A DNA stretch of 64,000 bases from Niameybacter massiliensis (GTDB taxonomy: Bacteria; Bacillota; Clostridia; Lachnospirales; Cellulosilyticaceae). The notes under the pieces are model-generated. The model saw only the letters and a list, made by a program, of their open reading frames with translations. It made no database searches and was not told the DNA's origin. The number at the start of each line of letters is the position of its first letter. Position 1 is the stretch's first letter. Made by a program: the position numbers and the translations under genes. Location of the stretch: NCBI RefSeq assembly GCF_001282685.1, contig NZ_LN875035.1, positions 261,022-325,021 of the forward strand, given 5' to 3'. Positions 9,101-18,133 of the stretch are shown here, piece by piece.

Positions 9101-11914
9101 ATGATCAGATTGAGCTGAAAGACGTATCCGATCTATCTCTTGTTCATCTTGGTAAAGCACGATTTCCATCTCTCCATTTAGAGGAGCCTTTTGACTTATT
9201 ACTTGAATACCAGAACCCATAAACTCAAGTTCTGCAGAACCTTGTTCACTTTCTTGTGCAAGATGGGTTGTTTTATGCATACCCATAAGTTCTGATAAAT
9301 GTGTTTGTGGTGTCATATCCCTATAGGTGATTTGATGTACTTCACGATCATCAATGAAGTAACTTCCTTCTGGAATCTCAGGTTTTGCTATGCCTTCACC
9401 TACGTAAGTTACCACTGGGTTCCATGTAATGACATCTCCATGATTATTGTCTCTACTTCCTGCAATAAAGTAAACGACATCCCCTTTGCTTAAGTCTAAT
9501 GTGATATCATGAGTGATACCTTTTGTTATATCATTGGCTTCAAGTGTTACAGGTGCAAGAATTTCTGTGCCATCACTTAATTGAATAGAAAACTCTACAC
9601 CATCTCCACCTATTTGATCTTTTATAGCAGTACCAGAAATATTGTAAATCCCTGTTTGTGGCACTAAGAAGCCATAACCTATTTTGTCGTGTTGTGCAAG
9701 AGGTGCCATATTGGTAGGACCATTGTTGTACATGGTATGAGGCTTATACCCTTTTACTGGTAAGGACATCTTATCTTGTGCAATATAGGCAACTGTCTCA
9801 TCAACAGGTACCACTTCATCTGGATAATAGCCTTCATGTGGATTGGCGCCTCCAGATTTTTTGAAAATCCACTGTGTACCACGCCATGAAGGACTTACAC
9901 CTGATACATTAGAATCTGGTGTATCAAAAACGGTTATAAGTGGTGTATTATTTTCACTAAACAATAAGTAAGACCAATTATTCTCTCCTGATACAATAGA
10001 ATAACCTTCTGAGAACTTCCATGAAGTCCCCTCTTGAATCGCTGCAGGGGCATCATTAGAAAATTCATGTGCACCCATATCTGGTTTGCCATTTCCTAAA
10101 CTGTTTCCAAAGAAGTCTTTTGTAGCTGGTACAACTTGATTGGTTGATAAATCCACTTCAATCCCTGCATCAATTACTGGAGAACCTTCCATTAACTTAT
10201 AACCTTTTAACTTCTCATTAACTAAGCTTTCCCATGCTACTGCTCTATTGTCACTGTCTGACTCTACGGTGAGTTGGTAGAGTGCACCACCTGTTCCCGG
10301 TGCATAAAGCATAGGGTCAACAACCATTTTATTCGGATCGTTTGGAAGCTTACTTTCATCAATACCATAATATAAGTTATTGTTATAACGATGTCCACTT
10401 CCGTTAGCAAAGCTAAAGTTAGTCCCATCATTATAGAAGATATTGTTATTAAATTCAGCGCTATCTCCTGTACTACGTGTCATTTCTACATTATTTCCTA
10501 GTCCTGCATAAAACGTATTGTTATAAATTTTAAAGTTTGTTGCACCAGCAAAATGAATGATTTTGCTTAAATCATTTTGACTAATATTATAACGAATAAC
10601 ACCATTTCTATTGTCTCCACCGCCCCATTGGCAAAGGAGCATAAATCCACCTTCATTGTCATGGCTATAGTTGTATTGGTAAACGGTTCTATTACAGCCA
10701 CCATCTGCATCGTAAGCTTGGCCATCGCTATCTTGTCTTGTTAAATAAGCTTCATTGTACTGTAGTAATGTATCGTCACTATTAATATTCCAAATCGCAG
10801 CACATGGTGCGGGGCACTTTATATGACTATCTTTAACAACATTATACTGAATGACTGCACCAATCCCAGTACTTACAACGATACCATCTCCACCAATTTG
10901 GTCTAAACTATTGTTTTCAATAACGATATTGGTACTGCCAATCCAAGAACCTATACCAGCACCTATAGCACCTCTATTCTGATTATCATTACGGAAAAAT
11001 ATCCCGCCGTAATCTACATTGTGAATAGTATTATTTCTAATATAGACACCATCAAAGTTATAGGGACCTTGCTTTGTACTACGCACAATAATACCCCCTT
11101 CATTATTAAATCTATGGTGGTAATGGGCATTAATATCTCTTACAAAGCAATCTTGAACGGTGATATTCTCCATGGTATCTCCTTCTATACCATGATTCTC
11201 TATATAAATCCCACGAAGTACCCTTGTGTGGTTTTGATTATCTACTGCTTCTGGATGTTGGTTTGTCACTTCTAAGTCTTCTACAACCACATGATTCATA
11301 TTTTTAATATGAATGGTAAAGTTCACTTTTCCTAGTCCATTAAATAAAGGCCTTTCATTATAACTATCTGTACCGTACTTGCCAATAATGATTGGACTTT
11401 GCTCTGTACCATTGCCTTTTGGTTTTAAAAAGGCTGTTGCTATCTCTTCTTCCTCTTGCCATTGTGGCCATCCACCATTGATTTCAGGTGCATACCCTTC
11501 ATGGCTTGGCGCCCATACATCTCCAGCTTTAAATAAAATCTGGTCCCCAGGTTGAAAAATCTGCTCATTGACTTTTTCTACTGTAGCCCATGCCGTCTCT
11601 GGTGTGGTTCCATCCTGATCATCATTTCCACTATTACTCACATAGTAAGTCGTTCCACCCATAAGCTGTAAAGCACCTGGAGTAGTCAATGCTATAGCGC
11701 CCGGTGTGGTTATTTCAATCGCACCTGGCGTTGTTATCGATACATCTGAATACAAATTAATCGTTTCTTCTTGTTTGCTTTGTGTACTTTGATCATCAAA
11801 TATACTTAACGCTGATACCTCCATCACACCTGTAAATAGTGTCATAAAAAACATACATAACGAAAGATAACAAGCTAATGCTTTTCTTAAAAACCTTGTA
11901 TTTGCTCTGTTCAT
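6191..11914 (-). CDS. giant SLH-anchored beta-helix surface protein
   Basis: About 1907 residues, exported and cell-wall bound. In order (approximate residues): signal peptide 1-37; a short proline-rich stretch with three TTPGA repeats at about 60-82; a right-handed parallel beta-helix of pectate-lyase type (about 90-620, beginning YYVSNSGNDDQDGTTPETAW); two beta-sandwich, CBM-like segments (about 640-1000); an F5/8 type C (discoidin) domain at about 1075-1215; a helical and a DUF4430-like stretch; three tandem FIVAR repeats (about 1465-1670); a Gly/Ser linker; and three SLH repeats (about 1735-1905) that bind secondary cell-wall polymer. The domain set indicates polysaccharide binding and probably cleavage or epimerisation; no catalytic residues can be assigned. 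GGGAGG lies five bases before the ATG at 11914 and two before an adjacent ATG at 11917. It lies downstream of a sugar ABC transporter that could import its products. Confidence 0.85.
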   Translation of the reverse strand: MNRANTRFLRKALACYLSLCMFFMTLFTGVMEVSALSIFDDQSTQSKQEETINLYSDVSITTPGAIEITTPGAIALTTPGALQLMGGTTYYVSNSGNDDQDGTTPETAWATVEKVNEQIFQPGDQILFKAGDVWAPSHEGYAPEINGGWPQWQEEEEIATAFLKPKGNGTEQSPIIIGKYGTDSYNERPLFNGLGKVNFTIHIKNMNHVVVEDLEVTNQHPEAVDNQNHTRVLRGIYIENHGIEGDTMENITVQDCFVRDINAHYHHRFNNEGGIIVRSTKQGPYNFDGVYIRNNTIHNVDYGGIFFRNDNQNRGAIGAGIGSWIGSTNIVIENNSLDQIGGDGIVVSTGIGAVIQYNVVKDSHIKCPAPCAAIWNINSDDTLLQYNEAYLTRQDSDGQAYDADGGCNRTVYQYNYSHDNEGGFMLLCQWGGGDNRNGVIRYNISQNDLSKIIHFAGATNFKIYNNTFYAGLGNNVEMTRSTGDSAEFNNNIFYNDGTNFSFANGSGHRYNNNLYYGIDESKLPNDPNKMVVDPMLYAPGTGGALYQLTVESDSDNRAVAWESLVNEKLKGYKLMEGSPVIDAGIEVDLSTNQVVPATKDFFGNSLGNGKPDMGAHEFSNDAPAAIQEGTSWKFSEGYSIVSGENNWSYLLFSENNTPLITVFDTPDSNVSGVSPSWRGTQWIFKKSGGANPHEGYYPDEVVPVDETVAYIAQDKMSLPVKGYKPHTMYNNGPTNMAPLAQHDKIGYGFLVPQTGIYNISGTAIKDQIGGDGVEFSIQLSDGTEILAPVTLEANDITKGITHDITLDLSKGDVVYFIAGSRDNNHGDVITWNPVVTYVGEGIAKPEIPEGSYFIDDREVHQITYRDMTPQTHLSELMGMHKTTHLAQESEQGSAELEFMGSGIQVISQKAPLNGEMEIVLYQDEQEIDRIRLSAQSDHTEPYFIAYDKQDLAYGKYGVSVINKGNQMVLDGFIINTCNKDGTSNLCNIDLSSNLAYVEMTLEDENGFILQKPYKVLRDSKVTVHATVTNNAYTLVGFNVNGTFKGPESFTTEVKAHTSIQAILAEQNNGTLLDLRKAKVETNNRHDELKFAPEKAFDQIEDDGHAYAPSYTNTFPLNGKPAPYLIVELPDKTQVTQTTLINKGMSAFRVKSYKVEFSTDGIHFTNEQIVSNMAALNESIIRLEAPISATHLKITVLEDDDNQNNFVLCEFKVYGMTEIDKRALTQAIADAEQIDVTEIATPIVEAFKALIDLAKLYETSTTVTQEAVDEMVETLRTRQNLLQGNTVYLSIECDLLGTQYCIEPQAVPLPNATQLSESGSTTLKELLTSTFENTTFNADGKLIALNNMRPTSWVITINNDRTNSHPDTRKVLVNGKDVIRISYSNKVDGSDILAYTTNKDALVKQIGMIYTHQQNSLPFNPDLLEVYNEARLHFHNSKATQEEIDAVADKLEKVNAYGTEAEIQSIRDKIAQAQSYDQVLYTEESYNTLVLAVREAQKVLGKNKVTKFDVEQTIKGINQAISGLVRVGDLEATQEELQALTDKLKEAQAYQEDLYTVESYSTLQSEIGKIEGLLNEEKVTKAQVQQGMNDLMNAIEGLEPRVEVEATPEDIQVLITTVSQAKSYNQALYTSESYKKLGNAIDEANKLLDQEKITKLAVEQAIQHLNKAIAELVRLSTDGDGSTGGGSTGGGSSDSGSTGGSTSNEKEPEQPIYKEMITIDGIEVDKEKMVVFKDHEMISDYARNAVDLATALGLIHGAEGYFKPQQAITRAEFVKMIVELLELDTTKSISNPFKDVVGTQWYAKYLAVAYDRGILKGNNGYAYPDAPITRQEMVVILIRSLALEQVKSDACINDFDSISEYAKEGVQTAYYHELIQGTDGNFKPHDIANREMAVTVVVRAYKAFLYHQ

Positions 11915-11972
11915 CATTTCCTCCCTGTAATGAGTCGTTTGTAATGACTAAATCTTCCTATTTATAAAAAGA

Positions 11973-12013
11973 AAAACCCTACAGTCTAGAGTGTTATCAT
12001 TTCTGTAGGATTT
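11973..12013 (-). terminator. terminator between sugar-binding protein and SLH gene
   Basis: An imperfect 11-bp stem (AAATCCTACAG with CTGTAGGGTTT, one G-U pair), 18-base loop, then T-rich sequence on the minus strand. It separates the ABC transporter genes from the S-layer gene, so read-through or a separate promoter must serve the latter. Confidence 0.6.
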
Positions 12014-12025
12014 CTCTTCGGTCTT

Positions 12026-13414
12026 TTATTCAGATACTTTATTTAATTTATTAAACTCTTCTAGTTTTTCTTTTGTTGCAAGATCTTGTGCTGCTTTAAA
12101 CTCTGCTTCTATATCCATATTAGGATCAATAAATAGCTTTTGTACAACACGGTCTACATAGCCACCAAATTCTGGTTTACCATAGAATTCAAGTCTTCCT
12201 TTTGCTTTAGCTTCTTCTAAGATCGCTATGTATTCTTCTGGTAGGTCATAGAACTGTCCAACATTCATATCATCACGTGCAATAATTAATAAGTCCATAG
12301 CACCTTTACTTGCCATTTCATCAAAGTAGGCTTCTATTGCTTCTTGACCTGTGATAAAGGTAATGTATTTAAAGGCTGCATTTTTTACGTTATCTGCCAC
12401 GCCAGCTCTAATACCAAATGAGCTACCACCAATAGCACTATCTTGTTTACCACCTGGTCCTGCTGGACTTACCATAATCCCAATATCATCTGGATCCATA
12501 CCCGCATTGACGAAACGAGAAATCCAATCTCCGCCACAAGGCATCATTGCAATTCTACCTTGAGCAAATTGATCGATTAAGTCATTGAATTTAAGTGTAA
12601 GGTCACTTTGAAGTACGCCTTCTGCTTTAAGTTTTTGATAGTATTTTGCCGCTTCAATAACTGCTGGATCTGTAAAGGTTAATTCGATTGTTCCATCACT
12701 ATTTTCTTTCGTTAAGTCACCACCTGCTTGCCATACATAATATTGGAAGAACCATTCAGTCCACTCAGCAGTTAACGTAGAATAACCTATGATTTGCTTA
12801 CTTGGGTCATTTACCCTTTTAGCAATGTCTAATGCTTGATCCCAATCTTTTGGTAATTCAGTGATACCATTTTCCTCAAAAATAGCTTTGTTATAAGCAA
12901 ATAACATAGGGATAACGAGGTAAGGCACGCCATACGTATTCCCTTCTCTTGTTAAGATGCTAATGTAAGACTCATTAAACTGTGACCATTCATCCCAACC
13001 TTCTAACATTGGATTAAGTGGTTCTAAAATGCCATTGGCTGCAAATTTCATCAAGTTCATAAACTCTGCTTGTACTAAATCAGGTGCATTTCCCATTGCT
13101 ACTGCTTGCATAAATTCATGCTGTGGGTCCCCTTCTTTAATAACAATCTTAACATTAACATCTGGGTTTTCTTCCATGAACAACTTATCTAGGTCACGAT
13201 ACACTTCATTTTGTTGACTTGTTCTCCAAATAGTAATTTCTGCTGGCTCCGCTGTTTCAGTTGGTTCAGTTTGGTTCGTATCCGCTTTATCCTTAGATTC
13301 AGAGGTTACCTCTGCAGAAGGTGTAGGTGTTTTTTCTGTACTTCCACTTGCACATCCAACTAAACTGGATGCTAACATGACACCTGATAACATAAGTGAT
13401 ACCATTTTTTTCAT
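12026..13414 (-). CDS. sugar ABC transporter substrate-binding lipoprotein
   Basis: A 462-residue extracellular solute-binding protein of family 1 (MalE/UgpB type). A lipoprotein signal peptide ends in the lipobox SLVGC at about 17-21, followed by a Ser/Thr/Glu/Pro-rich linker up to about residue 58, then the two-lobe binding fold (ITIWRTSQQNEVYRDLDKLF; later WDQALDIAKRVND and GGDWISRF). It captures an oligosaccharide outside the cell and delivers it to the two permeases encoded just upstream on the same strand. No ATPase is encoded nearby, so a shared MsmX-type ATPase is expected. The substrate is presumably released by the neighbouring beta-helix surface protein; this is inferred from position only. 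Confidence 0.9.
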   Translation of the reverse strand: MKKMVSLMLSGVMLASSLVGCASGSTEKTPTPSAEVTSESKDKADTNQTEPTETAEPAEITIWRTSQQNEVYRDLDKLFMEENPDVNVKIVIKEGDPQHEFMQAVAMGNAPDLVQAEFMNLMKFAANGILEPLNPMLEGWDEWSQFNESYISILTREGNTYGVPYLVIPMLFAYNKAIFEENGITELPKDWDQALDIAKRVNDPSKQIIGYSTLTAEWTEWFFQYYVWQAGGDLTKENSDGTIELTFTDPAVIEAAKYYQKLKAEGVLQSDLTLKFNDLIDQFAQGRIAMMPCGGDWISRFVNAGMDPDDIGIMVSPAGPGGKQDSAIGGSSFGIRAGVADNVKNAAFKYITFITGQEAIEAYFDEMASKGAMDLLIIARDDMNVGQFYDLPEEYIAILEEAKAKGRLEFYGKPEFGGYVDRVVQKLFIDPNMDIEAEFKAAQDLATKEKLEEFNKLNKVSE

Positions 13415-13482
13415 ATTTATCCCCTCGCTTCTCTTTATTTATTATGATCTACACACTAAGCGCATGTAGCCTAATACAACAT

Positions 13483-14838
13483 TTAACCTTTAACCCCAGA
13501 TGCAATAACACTCTGTTTAAGTTGTTTAGAAAATAAAATAGATAATAAAATAACTGGTGTAATGGTGATGATTGCAAGACCTAATATAGAATTTTGTTTC
13601 GTTCCATTGTTGTTAGAAATGTTATAAAGTGCAACATTTAATGTCCATAGTCTTTGATCTTCTGTTACAAGCCATGCCCAGAAGAAGTCATTCCAGTTCC
13701 CTAAGAAAGTCTGAAGTGCAATAAGTGATATAATCGGTTTAGAAAGTGGCATACATATTTTAAAGTATAAGAAAATATTAGATGCCCCATCTATTTTAGC
13801 TGCTTCAAAATAAGAGCTTGGAATCTTATCAAAGAATCCTTTATAAAGGTAAACAAAGAAACCTGTTGGATAAAGGAATGGTAAGAGGAGCGCCCAATAG
13901 TTGTCATAAGCCCCCATATCTCTAAACATTAAGACTAATGGTGTCATAATACTTGCAAACGGGATCATCATTGCTCCCATAAAGAAGAAAATCATATATT
14001 TTGCAGCCTTTTTCCCCAGCATTGTACTAATAACAAAAGCACAAATAGAACATAAGAAGACTTGTGAAAGAATAGCAAATCCAATAACGATGCATGTATT
14101 CATGGCGAACACACCAAAACCATACTGACTTACAAAGGGATTGTCTCCATAAATATATTGGGGCATCCTTATGTAGTATTTAAAAGTCTCCAATAACAAC
14201 CAGACATTATCCTTTATCCCACTTGTTACATAGGTTCCGTTTAAATCAAAATCTTCTGTTAAGATTGTTTTAATTTCTTCATTATAAGTCGTTTCATAGT
14301 CATTAAAATCTACCGTGTCTGAGAGTCCTTCTAAGTCAAAGTCATATCCAATATTTTGTATGACTTCTTTATGTCTATCTTTAGCTAATAAAACTTTTTG
14401 CTTTGCTACAGCACCTGCATAGACACCATAATCACGCTCAAGCTGAATCAAACTCTGATGAATTCTACTTTTGAAAATCGTTTTGCCATTCATCTCGGCA
14501 TAGACTTTGTATTCATAAACACTTTCTTTACTTAGGTCATCTGCCACCCCGAACATGGTCATAACTGTATCTTCAATCAACATCTCTTCAATTTCTTCTG
14601 GACTCTTTCCCTCATGTCCTGTGTAATCTAGCTCAACCACAATACTCTTAGCCATCTCTGGTAAGATTTTAGGTGGAATGTCATAGATCTTTTTGCTATC
14701 TTTCATAGAGTTTCCTATTGTAAAGAAGAAAGGATAGAGCATGACACATACAAATAATGCTGAAATAATAAATGCACCTATTTTTAAACTTCTTTCTTCT
14801 GCTGTTGCTTTAATTTTATTATTTATTCTTTTTTTCAT
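13483..14838 (-). CDS. sugar ABC transporter permease (MalG type) with large insertion
   Basis: A 451-residue inner-membrane permease. The last 230 residues are a standard binding-protein-dependent permease, with several transmembrane helices and the EAA loop EAAKIDGASNIFLYFKICMP that contacts the ATPase. Family members usually have 270-300 residues; here about 170-190 extra residues (about 50-230), hydrophilic and rich in acidic and lysine residues, lie between transmembrane helix 1 and helix 2, where they should face outward. The gene starts 5 bp after the partner permease stop, with GGAG upstream, so the two are probably translationally coupled. The insertion may help dock the binding protein or the substrate; that is inference. 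Confidence 0.9.
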   Translation of the reverse strand: MKKRINNKIKATAEERSLKIGAFIISALFVCVMLYPFFFTIGNSMKDSKKIYDIPPKILPEMAKSIVVELDYTGHEGKSPEEIEEMLIEDTVMTMFGVADDLSKESVYEYKVYAEMNGKTIFKSRIHQSLIQLERDYGVYAGAVAKQKVLLAKDRHKEVIQNIGYDFDLEGLSDTVDFNDYETTYNEEIKTILTEDFDLNGTYVTSGIKDNVWLLLETFKYYIRMPQYIYGDNPFVSQYGFGVFAMNTCIVIGFAILSQVFLCSICAFVISTMLGKKAAKYMIFFFMGAMMIPFASIMTPLVLMFRDMGAYDNYWALLLPFLYPTGFFVYLYKGFFDKIPSSYFEAAKIDGASNIFLYFKICMPLSKPIISLIALQTFLGNWNDFFWAWLVTEDQRLWTLNVALYNISNNNGTKQNSILGLAIITITPVILLSILFSKQLKQSVIASGVKG

Positions 14839-14843
14839 AGCGC

Positions 14844-15773
14844 CTACTCCCTTTCCGCATTCTCAAAGTGCATTTGCATCAGTGTGACTATACCTACAAT
14901 AATCAACATGATGATGGATGCGGCTGAGCCTCTACCATAGTTATAATCTTTATTAAACGTATTAAAGATATAAATACCTTGAGTTGTAGATGCACCACTT
15001 GGTCCACCTGATGCATACAAATACGGAACATCTAATGCATTCATAGCCACAATAACAGCCATAATAAATTGGATAAAAATCATAAACTTAATATTGGGTA
15101 AAATAATATATACGATTTTTCTCCAACCCACACACCCGTCAAGTGCTGCTGACTCGAGTACATCTGTTGAGGTGCTTTGTATCGCTGCTAAATATAATAG
15201 TACATTGAGCCCACCACCTAATACGCCAGGGAATACGATACAGAAAAGAACAAGCTTTGGATCACTTAGCCAGGTTTGCGATTCTACACCAAAAAGGGCT
15301 ACAATTGAATTGGCAATACCATAGTCTGGATGCCATATCCATTTCCATATGATTACATTTACAACAGCTGGGATAAGTGCTGGAATAATATATAGTGTTG
15401 TAAATGTTTTTTGTAGCTTTCCAAGTTCATTTAAAAAGAGTGCCTGTATAATGGGAATTAAGAAGGTCATACCTATTTGCAAAAATAAGATAATAAAGGT
15501 ATTTGCCCAAGCATCCCAATAAAACTGAGATTGAAACATGTTTATGTAATTTTCTAATCCTACAAAGGTCCCCGGTCTATTGATGGGATCGTACTTATAG
15601 AGAGAGATAAAAAATGCCCTTAATATAGGATAATACCTTAACCAAATCGTAAAGATTATAGGAAGTGCCAGTATCACCCATGGTGTTATTTTTTGCCTCC
15701 AAAAATACCCCCTGTCTGTATCTATATTTTTATAATTTTTCTTTACTTTTCCTATACGCTTTTCCCCGATCAT
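14844..15773 (-). CDS. sugar ABC transporter permease (MalF type)
   Basis: About 309 residues with six predicted transmembrane helices and the EAA loop ESAALDGCVGWRKIVYIILP. It pairs with the MalG-type permease just downstream to form the membrane channel. I chose the ATG at 15773 because AAGGGG lies six bases upstream; an in-frame ATG at 15806 has no ribosome binding site. It is first in a permease-permease-binding protein operon, and the divergent AraC gene starts about 160 bp away, so the shared intergenic region is the likely regulatory site. Confidence 0.9.
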   Translation of the reverse strand: MIGEKRIGKVKKNYKNIDTDRGYFWRQKITPWVILALPIIFTIWLRYYPILRAFFISLYKYDPINRPGTFVGLENYINMFQSQFYWDAWANTFIILFLQIGMTFLIPIIQALFLNELGKLQKTFTTLYIIPALIPAVVNVIIWKWIWHPDYGIANSIVALFGVESQTWLSDPKLVLFCIVFPGVLGGGLNVLLYLAAIQSTSTDVLESAALDGCVGWRKIVYIILPNIKFMIFIQFIMAVIVAMNALDVPYLYASGGPSGASTTQGIYIFNTFNKDYNYGRGSAASIIMLIIVGIVTLMQMHFENAERE

Positions 15774-15933
15774 CCTAAGCCCCTTTCTCTTTTTATATGA
15801 TGACATTTTTTGTACATATTGCTTAAATATTTTAATTTTGATAATATTATTTTATACATATATAAATCTTATATAAATGCATTTTTAGTCTTAAAACATA
15901 TAATTTTGGGCTACTCAAAAAAGGATCTCTCTT

Positions 15934-16797
15934 ATGATAATGAATATCTACCAACTCTATCCCTTACAGCAACTTTTTAATGTAACTAATCTCATCTCTG
16001 TTTTCTACATTACCTTTGACAAAAAGCACAAAGTTAAAGGAGAAGTTCATAATTTTTGGGAACTTGTTTATGTAGAGGAAGGTACAATTGGTGTAACTGC
16101 CCATGACCAAATCTTCGAACTCCATAAAGGCCAAATGATTTTCCACAAACCTGGTGAATTCCATAACCTTTGGTCTGCTAACGGCAGCAATCCTACTGTT
16201 TTTATCCTTACTTTCACCTTAGATACGGAAGTAAAAGAATTAGAAAATATACTTTGTACCCTTACTGAAAGCGAAATCCATACGACTCAAACACTTATTT
16301 CAGAATGTAGCGTTTTTCAGACCTTAGTAGACGACGAAACAACTCTCATGAGTATGAACTGTACCGCACCGCTTACTTATGGTCTAAACCATACTGTTAA
16401 AAACTACTTAGAAATTCTTTTGCTTTCTATTATCAAAAATCATCAATCAGAAAGTTATCCAACAACCCTCAATGCTTCTCAAGCCAACTACCATAAGATC
16501 ACTTCATACATACAAGGAAATTTATTTAATAAACTAAGCATTAATATGATTTGTGAAAACTGTAATATTAGCCCTACTGCCCTTAAAAACTTATTCAGAA
16601 AATATGCAGGTATAAGCGTTATGGAGTATGTTTCTAACCTTAAGATTCAAGCTTCTATTCCTCTTCTAGAAGCTGGGATGAGCCATCAAGAAATTGCAGA
16701 CCAACTGGCTTTTTCATCACCTTACTACTTTTCTACTGTTTTCAAACGGATTATAGGTGCTTCACCAAAACACTTTAAAGCCTCTCACAATCATTGA
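15934..16797 (+). CDS. AraC-family regulator of the adjacent sugar transporter
   Basis: A 287-residue regulator with an N-terminal cupin (about 20-110, including HNFWELVYVEEGTIGV and a histidine pair in FHKPGEFHNLW) that probably senses a sugar, and a C-terminal AraC double helix-turn-helix (about 185-285, with IADQLAFSSPYYFSTVFKR and IGASPKHFKA). It is divergent from the sugar ABC transporter operon, the usual arrangement for a dedicated activator. It ends at a bidirectional terminator shared with the permease/ferredoxin gene. Confidence 0.9.
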   Translation: MIMNIYQLYPLQQLFNVTNLISVFYITFDKKHKVKGEVHNFWELVYVEEGTIGVTAHDQIFELHKGQMIFHKPGEFHNLWSANGSNPTVFILTFTLDTEVKELENILCTLTESEIHTTQTLISECSVFQTLVDDETTLMSMNCTAPLTYGLNHTVKNYLEILLLSIIKNHQSESYPTTLNASQANYHKITSYIQGNLFNKLSINMICENCNISPTALKNLFRKYAGISVMEYVSNLKIQASIPLLEAGMSHQEIADQLAFSSPYYFSTVFKRIIGASPKHFKASHNH

Positions 16798-16802
16798 GTA
16801 AA

Positions 16803-16846
16803 AAAGACCTACTTAAATGTCTCTATAGACAAATAAGTAGGTCTTT
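16803..16846. terminator. bidirectional terminator, member of repeated hairpin family
   Basis: A 13-bp perfect stem (AAAGACCTACTTA and complement) with an 18-base loop between the convergent AraC gene and permease/ferredoxin gene. The arms and flanks closely resemble hairpins at 30338, 34747, 52278 and 57763. Confidence 0.9.
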
Positions 16847-16847
16847 C

Positions 16848-17564
16848 CTATTCATTATATTGAATCGCCTTAACGGGGCAAGTCTCTATTGTTTTATGTA
16901 AAAGTTGCTGATCCAGATCATTGTATGCTTTTATACTGGCTTTCTTCCCATCCATTGTAAATACATCTGGGTACTTTTTAGTACATACCGTACACCCCAT
17001 ACAGGTATCTTTATTAATAAAGAGCCCCTTCTGCGCCACTTCTTCTCTATGTGGTAAGTCCTCATCTTTCACTATCTTTTGAGTAATCCAAGCAAAGATT
17101 AAAATAGAAATCACAGTAAAAATCCATCGAATAATCATAAATTTCATTCCTAAAAACTTTGCTTCGTTTAAAAGCATAGGAATTTTAACTACCGCCCATG
17201 AACTTAAAATAATGACGATATTTTTAATAGATGCACCTTTTTGGTGAAGCATGACACAAAAAGGAAAGGCAGCATAAATAGGTCCTGCTGATATACTCCC
17301 AAGTAAAAAAGCTAAAAATGTTCCTTTTACCTTTGCCTCCTTACCCAAATACTTCATGATGGTTTCTTTTGGAATCCAGGTATCTAAAAGGGCTGTCAAT
17401 ACAAAGATAACAGGCATAATCATAAGCATTTCTTTGATATAGTACTCACTATTTTTAATACCTTGTAAACTCATTTGTGGATTGATAACCATCAATCCTC
17501 CGTACCCCATAACAACCATTATTAAAAATAAATTAGCTCTAATAAATCGAATAACCTTTGTCAT
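16848..17564 (-). CDS. permease half with C-terminal ferredoxin domain
   Basis: About 238 residues. The first 160 or so contain four or five hydrophobic helices of the DUF318/ArsP-like permease family, including GSISAGPIYAAFPFCVMLHQ. The C-terminal 60 residues are a one-cluster ferredoxin (C-M-G-C-T-V-C plus a later TCPVKAIQY). I chose the ATG at 17564, preceded by GGGAGG; it overlaps the stop of the preceding permease gene by four bases (ATGA), so the two are coupled and probably form one transporter from two half-proteins. The soluble ferredoxin tail suggests electron transfer linked to transport or redox gating. The substrate is unknown; arsenical or other metalloid efflux is the nearest family precedent. 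Confidence 0.8.
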   Translation of the reverse strand: MTKVIRFIRANLFLIMVVMGYGGLMVINPQMSLQGIKNSEYYIKEMLMIMPVIFVLTALLDTWIPKETIMKYLGKEAKVKGTFLAFLLGSISAGPIYAAFPFCVMLHQKGASIKNIVIILSSWAVVKIPMLLNEAKFLGMKFMIIRWIFTVISILIFAWITQKIVKDEDLPHREEVAQKGLFINKDTCMGCTVCTKKYPDVFTMDGKKASIKAYNDLDQQLLHKTIETCPVKAIQYNE

Positions 17565-18043
17565 AATATACCTCCCATCATCCATGCAATGATTATTGCA
17601 AATACAAAACTTAATACATTTCTAGTCACTGCAAACTTTGTTCCAAACTCTCTTTTTTCTAGTGGAAAGGTTGCAACACCTACCATGGTAAGTGTGGTTA
17701 AAAAGGCTACTGATGGCATAATGCCAACACCAGCACTAGATAATGTTCCAATAAGGGGAAATGCAATAAAGGCTGGGATCAATGTTACTGTTCCAAAGGC
17801 TGCTGCTGCAATGGTGGCAACATATACATTTTGTTTACCAATTAAAACTGCAATTTGCTCTGGAGGCAGTATGGCAAGAATAAACCCAATGGCAAATATT
17901 ACAGCAAAAATTGATAGCGCCATCCCCCTTCCCATAAAAAATGCCTTCTTCATTGCTTCCTTTGTTTTCCCTTTGTCCTTAATCAAAGATGCAATCAATA
18001 GGCCTGCAGTGATGATCCAAATAGCTATTGTAAAAATATCCAT
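17561..18043 (-). CDS. permease half, DUF318/ArsP-like
   Basis: A 160-residue protein made almost entirely of four or five hydrophobic helices. The stretch FGTVTLIPAFIAFPLIGTL matches the repeated core of the DUF318/ArsP-like permease family, and is the counterpart of the GSISAGPIYAAFPF core in the next gene. The family is normally one chain of about 300 residues with two such repeats; here each repeat is on its own gene. The gene is first in a two-gene operon, divergent from a Crp/Fnr regulator. Confidence 0.8.
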   Translation of the reverse strand: MDIFTIAIWIITAGLLIASLIKDKGKTKEAMKKAFFMGRGMALSIFAVIFAIGFILAILPPEQIAVLIGKQNVYVATIAAAAFGTVTLIPAFIAFPLIGTLSSAGVGIMPSVAFLTTLTMVGVATFPLEKREFGTKFAVTRNVLSFVFAIIIAWMMGGIL

Positions 18044-18133
18044 GATTCTGCTCCTTTTCTTAGTAATCTGTTCCCATCATACAAGATTTTAGGAAGAAAA
18101 AAGAGACTCCTATGTTTCTTTTTAAATAGAGTC

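Noticed and set aside
17589..18092. 167-codon plus-strand frame opposite the permease gene
   Set aside because: Antisense shadow of the four-helix permease; no ribosome binding site.
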